NCBI GenBank assembly: GCA_018827375.1
Contig: JAHJYW010000045.1
Coordinates: 62,001 to 126,000 of the forward strand
Direction: 5' to 3'
DNA length: 64,000 bases
From: Alphaproteobacteria bacterium
Lineage (GTDB): Bacteria > Pseudomonadota > Alphaproteobacteria > Caulobacterales > Hyphomonadaceae
Below the pieces are notes generated by a model. That model had not been told where the DNA came from and did no database searches. It saw only the letters and a list, made by a program, of their open reading frames with translations. Position 1 is the first letter of the stretch. Each line of letters begins with the position of its first letter. Shown piece by piece: positions 60,964-64,000 of this stretch. The position numbers and the translations under genes were made by a program.

Positions 60964-61584
60964 ATGCTCGGGCACGTCAACTGGCCCGCTTTCCTCATCG
61001 CAATGGCTGCGGTCGAACTGACACCCGGTCCCAATATGGGATGGCTTGCGGCTCTCTCCGCGAAGTCCGGCTGGCGTGCCGGACTCATGGCTGTGGCAGG
61101 CGTCACCCTCGGCCTTTTGGTTCAGCTGATTGCCGCCGCCACAGGTGCATCGGCACTGCTCGCGGAATCGCCCGTACTCTACGAGTCGCTGCGCTGGGCG
61201 GGGGTCGCCTTCATGCTTTATCTCGCATGGGAGGCCTTTGCCGACACCGGCTCGGCCTCGGCGGTTCGCGGTGGCGGTCCGGAAGGCTTTCGCCGCGGGC
61301 TCATCGCCAATATTCTCAATCCCAAAGCGCTGCTCTTCTACATCATTGTCGTCGGTCAGTTCGTCGATCCGGAATCAGGCCCGGTCTGGGGACAGATCAT
61401 TCTCCTTGGCCTTATTCACCTGGCGGTGGCGATCATCATCCATGTCGGCATCGTCTTCCTCGGCGCCGGTCTCGGCACGGTGCTCGAACGTTGGCGAACA
61501 TCGCTCCCGGCCCGTATCGGCTTCGCCCTCGCCCTCGTCGCGATCGCCGTTTGGATCGGGATTTCGACGCACAGGCCATCCTGA
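60964..61584 (+). CDS. LysE/RhtB-family exporter
   Basis: 206 residues from ATG 60964, one base after the preceding stop. About six helices with the family signature MAAVELTPGPNMGWLAALSA and GFRRGLIANILNPKALLFYI. Such proteins export amino acids or homoserine lactones; substrate unknown. Two genes (hydrolase plus exporter) form a unit that ends at the strong terminator at 61652-61687. Confidence 0.88.
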   Translation: MLGHVNWPAFLIAMAAVELTPGPNMGWLAALSAKSGWRAGLMAVAGVTLGLLVQLIAAATGASALLAESPVLYESLRWAGVAFMLYLAWEAFADTGSASAVRGGGPEGFRRGLIANILNPKALLFYIIVVGQFVDPESGPVWGQIILLGLIHLAVAIIIHVGIVFLGAGLGTVLERWRTSLPARIGFALALVAIAVWIGISTHRPS

Positions 61585-61651
61585 ACCCCAAACTGGCCTA
61601 CATATTGCAGAACAAGATCCGGGACACGTTGGTCCCACCATGCGAATACTG

Positions 61652-61687
61652 CCCCGATGAACCTCACAGGCCATCGGGGTTTTTTTT
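61652..61687 (+). terminator. Rho-independent terminator after the LysE gene
   Basis: CCCCGATG (61652-61659) pairs with CATCGGGG (61672-61679) across a 12-base loop and is followed by eight T (61680-61687). The T run extends into the stop codon of the convergent rarD gene. Confidence 0.88.
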
Positions 61688-62600
61688 ACGCAGGCCGCGC
61701 CGTACGGGCCAGCCGCCGCGCCTTGGCTTCCCCAAGAACACTGTCAGTCGTGAATATGGCCAGCGCCGCCCAGATACATCCGAACGCGACAGCGTGCGTC
61801 CATCCGAACGCCTCGCGGAAGACGAGTGTCGCAATCAGGAACTGAAGCGTCGGCCCGATATATTGCATCATGCCAATCGTGGAGAGTTTGAGCCGCTTCG
61901 CCGCGAGCCCGAACAGGATAAGCGGCGTCGCCGTGATCGGACCTGCCAGCACGAGCAAGAGATAGTCCCAGCCGCCTGTGCCCATCAACCGTCCTTCAGG
62001 TTGCTGCAGGAACCAGGCAAACCACGCCATTGCGAGCGGGGTGAGAACCGCCACTTCGACCAGGAAGCCGGCCCGGCTATCGATCGCCACTTTCTTCCGG
62101 ATCACCGAATAAAAAGCGAATGTGAAACAGAGACCCAAGGCGACCCAGGGAATATGGCCAAAAGCGACAGCCATCACCGCGACACCAATCGTGGCGATGC
62201 CCACGGCAATCCATTGGGCAGGTCGCAGGCGCTCGGCGAAGATCAACATGCCGAAAAGCACGTTGACGAGCGGATTGATGTAATAGCCGAGTGAGGCCTC
62301 CATCGTCCGTCCGGCATTCACCGCCCAGATATAGATCAGCCAGTTCACGCCGATCAGGACGCCTGAAAGGGCCAGCCATTTCAGGTTCTCCCATTTGAAC
62401 GCAGTGCGGATGTCGCGCCAGTTGGCGGCAACCGCGATCAGCAGGATCGCTGTTGGCACGGACCAGATGATCCGGTGCGCCAACAGCTCCACCGCGCCGA
62501 CATGGTTCATCGCGCGAATATAAAGTGGCAGCGAGCCCCAGATGACATAGGCACCGAGCGCGGCGGGAAATCCGAGACGAAGGGAGGACGAAGTGCTCAT
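61686..62600 (-). CDS. rarD: EamA-family transporter RarD
   Basis: 304 residues from ATG 62600 (an ATG nine codons earlier is also possible). Ten helices; RarD-specific features include GAYVIWGSLPLYIRAM, LLAHRIIWSVPTAILL, NWLIYIWAVNAGRTMEASLG with YYINPLVNVLFGMLIF, and FGLAAKRLKLSTIGMMQYIG. RarD was named for chloramphenicol sensitivity; its natural cargo is not known. It is convergent with the LysE gene. Confidence 0.92.
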   Translation of the reverse strand: MSTSSSLRLGFPAALGAYVIWGSLPLYIRAMNHVGAVELLAHRIIWSVPTAILLIAVAANWRDIRTAFKWENLKWLALSGVLIGVNWLIYIWAVNAGRTMEASLGYYINPLVNVLFGMLIFAERLRPAQWIAVGIATIGVAVMAVAFGHIPWVALGLCFTFAFYSVIRKKVAIDSRAGFLVEVAVLTPLAMAWFAWFLQQPEGRLMGTGGWDYLLLVLAGPITATPLILFGLAAKRLKLSTIGMMQYIGPTLQFLIATLVFREAFGWTHAVAFGCIWAALAIFTTDSVLGEAKARRLARTARPA

Positions 62601-62695
62601 GCGCCGCGATGTAGGCGCAGCCGCCATGCGACGCCACCCAAATCTTGCTGCGCCAAGCGCTTAGTTTTCTTTCACCCGGAAAGTCCGGCTGCGGC

Positions 62696-63739
62696 TCAGC
62701 CCGTCGTAACGGCCTGCTTCTCAGGCTTCAGCACGCCGCGGTTCAGCAATTCTTCGGCGATCTGAATGGCGTTCAGGGCCGCGCCCTTGCGAAGGTTGTC
62801 CGAGACGCACCAGAAGGCGAGGCCATTCTCGACCGTCGGATCCTTGCGCACGCGGCTGATAAAGGTTGCCCAGTCACCGACACATTCCTTCGGCGTGATG
62901 TAGAGCTCTTCCTTCGGATCATCGACCAGCATGATGCCGGGGCTTTCGCGCAGGAGCTTTTTCGCCTCGGCGGCGCTCATCGGGCCAGCCATCTCGATAT
63001 GCACAGCCTCGGAGTGACCGACAAACACCGGCACGCGTACGCACGTCGCCACGAGTTCGATGGCGGGATCGAGGATTTTCTTGGTCTCCTCGCGCATCTT
63101 CCACTCTTCCTTGGTGAAACCGTCATCCATGAAGACATCGATCTGCGGGATCACGTTGAAGGCGATGTCCTTCTGGAACACCCGCGGCGTCGGCTCGTCA
63201 TTGACGAAGATGCCCTTGGTCTGGTTCCAGAGTTCGTCCATTCCCTCCTTGCCCGCGCCGGAAACGGACTGATAGGTCGCAACCACGACACGCGTGATGC
63301 CGACTGCATCATGGATCGGCTTCAGCGCGACAACCAGTTGCGCTGTGGAACAGTTCGGATTGGCGATGATGTTTTTCTTCGTGTAGCCCATCACGGCATC
63401 GGCGTTCACTTCCGGCACGACGAGCGGTACGTCCTTGTCCATGCGCCAGGCCGACGAGTTATCGATGACGATGGCACCGGCAGCCGCAATCTTCGGCGCC
63501 CACTGCTTCGAAATCGTGCCTCCAGCCGACATGAGCACGAGATCAACGCGCTTAAAGTCAAAGGATTCAAGGTCGTGACACTTCAGCGTCCGGTCGCCAT
63601 AGCTGACTTCCTTGCCAATCGAACGCCGGGACGCGACAGCAAAGACTTCGTCTGCGGGGAACAGGCGCTCATCCAGAATATTGAGCAATTCGCGCCCGAC
63701 ATTCCCTGTTGCACCGACAACTGCAATCCGCGTGGCCAT
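62696..63739 (-). CDS. asd: Aspartate-semialdehyde dehydrogenase
   Basis: 347 residues. Asd reduces aspartyl phosphate to aspartate semialdehyde with NADPH, feeding lysine, threonine, methionine and diaminopimelate. NADP-binding AVVGATGNVGRELLNIL, catalytic C130 in IIANPNCSTAQLVVAL, SAGGTISKQW and VPVFVGHSEAVHIE are diagnostic. The gene stands alone between rarD and the divergent NTF2-like gene. Confidence 0.96.
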   Translation of the reverse strand: MATRIAVVGATGNVGRELLNILDERLFPADEVFAVASRRSIGKEVSYGDRTLKCHDLESFDFKRVDLVLMSAGGTISKQWAPKIAAAGAIVIDNSSAWRMDKDVPLVVPEVNADAVMGYTKKNIIANPNCSTAQLVVALKPIHDAVGITRVVVATYQSVSGAGKEGMDELWNQTKGIFVNDEPTPRVFQKDIAFNVIPQIDVFMDDGFTKEEWKMREETKKILDPAIELVATCVRVPVFVGHSEAVHIEMAGPMSAAEAKKLLRESPGIMLVDDPKEELYITPKECVGDWATFISRVRKDPTVENGLAFWCVSDNLRKGAALNAIQIAEELLNRGVLKPEKQAVTTG

Positions 63740-63869
63740 GATATCAATAACTCCGTTGTGTAAGCCGCAGGCTTATGACGCATTCTTGTCCCATGTGCAA
63801 AGACTGTTGCCATCGTGTTATGTGTAATGCAGCACTTTAAGCCTGCCCCAAGCCCAAGGAGACCCATGC

Positions 63870-64000
63870 GTGCTTGATGACGTAATCGCCCGCTACATCG
63901 CCAGCTACAACGCCCGTGACATTGACGGCATGATCGACTGCGTCACCGATGATGTCGTGTTCGAGAATATTTCCAATTCCGGACAATCCATGCGGCTCGA
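63870..64000 (+). CDS. NTF2-like (SnoaL-type) protein, N-terminal part
   Basis: The frame opens with GTG at 63870 behind a strong AAGGAGA site; the ATG four bases earlier is closed by a stop after three codons. The visible residues VLDDVIARYIASYNARDIDG, then MIDCVTDDVVFENISNSG, match the first helix and strand of nuclear-transport-factor-2-like proteins (SnoaL_2 type), small alpha+beta barrels used as enzymes or binding domains. The gene leaves the window at its right edge. Confidence 0.7.
   Translation, partial: MLDDVIARYIASYNARDIDGMIDCVTDDVVFENISNSGQSMRL

Noticed and set aside
59856-61106. 416-codon minus-strand frame across the serine hydrolase and LysE genes
   Set aside because: Covers parts of two well-supported genes on the plus strand.
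62645-63763. 372-codon plus-strand frame opposite asd
   Set aside because: asd is certain from motifs; the opposite frame has no ribosome-binding site or family.

Overview
The window is a GC-rich chromosomal segment of an alphaproteobacterium, most likely a Caulobacterales/Hyphomonadaceae-type organism (Hyphomonas/Henriciella-like; this placement is inference from gene content). Support comes from the ccmABCDG cluster divergent from acnA, the dapF-mtaB-ftsY order near a YciB/IspZ septation gene, orphan cobST genes, a mesaconyl-CoA hydratase plus CitE-type lyase (ethylmalonyl-CoA pathway), and many tightly packed gene pairs with ATGA/TGATG/TAGATG junctions. I saw no rRNA, tRNA, CRISPR array, transposase or phage genes. 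Coding density is very high and no gene-free stretch exceeds about 300 bases.

Layout. 1-4.4 kb: end of a TVP38/DedA-type membrane protein, a mercuric-reductase-like flavoprotein, an orphan histidine kinase, an RluA-type pseudouridine synthase, and a small orphan gene behind a palindromic promoter. 4.4-12.2 kb: OmpA-like lipoprotein, HrpB helicase, dicarboxylate symporter, PAP2 phosphatase, MATE exporter, PyrD and DUF952. 12.2-16.2 kb: RcnB-like and DUF4112 proteins, a large TolA-like coiled-coil membrane protein, and argG. 16.25-17.2 kb: an AT-rich patch with one frameshifted gene, the only visibly foreign DNA. 17.2-24.2 kb: an isochorismatase-fold hydrolase with its divergent HxlR regulator, a DUF900 lipoprotein hydrolase, and cobS/dienelactone hydrolase/cobT. 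24.4-31 kb: Sel1-repeat protein, YtcJ-like amidohydrolase, an XRE regulator with its membrane partner, rpmB, a DUF3108-like exported protein and rluD.

31-42.6 kb: PhoD-like phosphatase, a degenerate SDR protein, a diguanylate cyclase, purEK, a creatininase-family amidohydrolase, and a four-gene Gld-type ABC transport operon (ATPase, permease, GldG-like, DUF4340). 42.7-49.6 kb: acnA, ccmABCDG, a MarR regulator with a histone-H1-like tail and a NUDIX hydrolase. 49.6-64 kb: yciB, DMT transporter, D-aminoacylase-type amidohydrolase, ftsY, mtaB, dapF, mesaconyl-CoA hydratase, ArsC-family protein, CitE-type malyl-CoA enzyme, serine hydrolase, LysE exporter, rarD, asd and the start of an NTF2-like protein.

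Most of the window is housekeeping: purine (purEK), pyrimidine (pyrD), arginine (argG), lysine/threonine and peptidoglycan precursors (asd, dapF), TCA cycle (acnA), cytochrome c maturation, SRP receptor and tRNA/rRNA modification. I did not find an obviously new multi-gene defence or metabolic system. The points most worth following are the Gld-type ABC operon outside Bacteroidetes, the MarR-H1 fusion, the SDR with lost catalytic residues, the frameshifted AT-rich gene, the TolA-like protein with a C-terminal Cys-pair domain, and several well-formed palindromic operators next to promoters.
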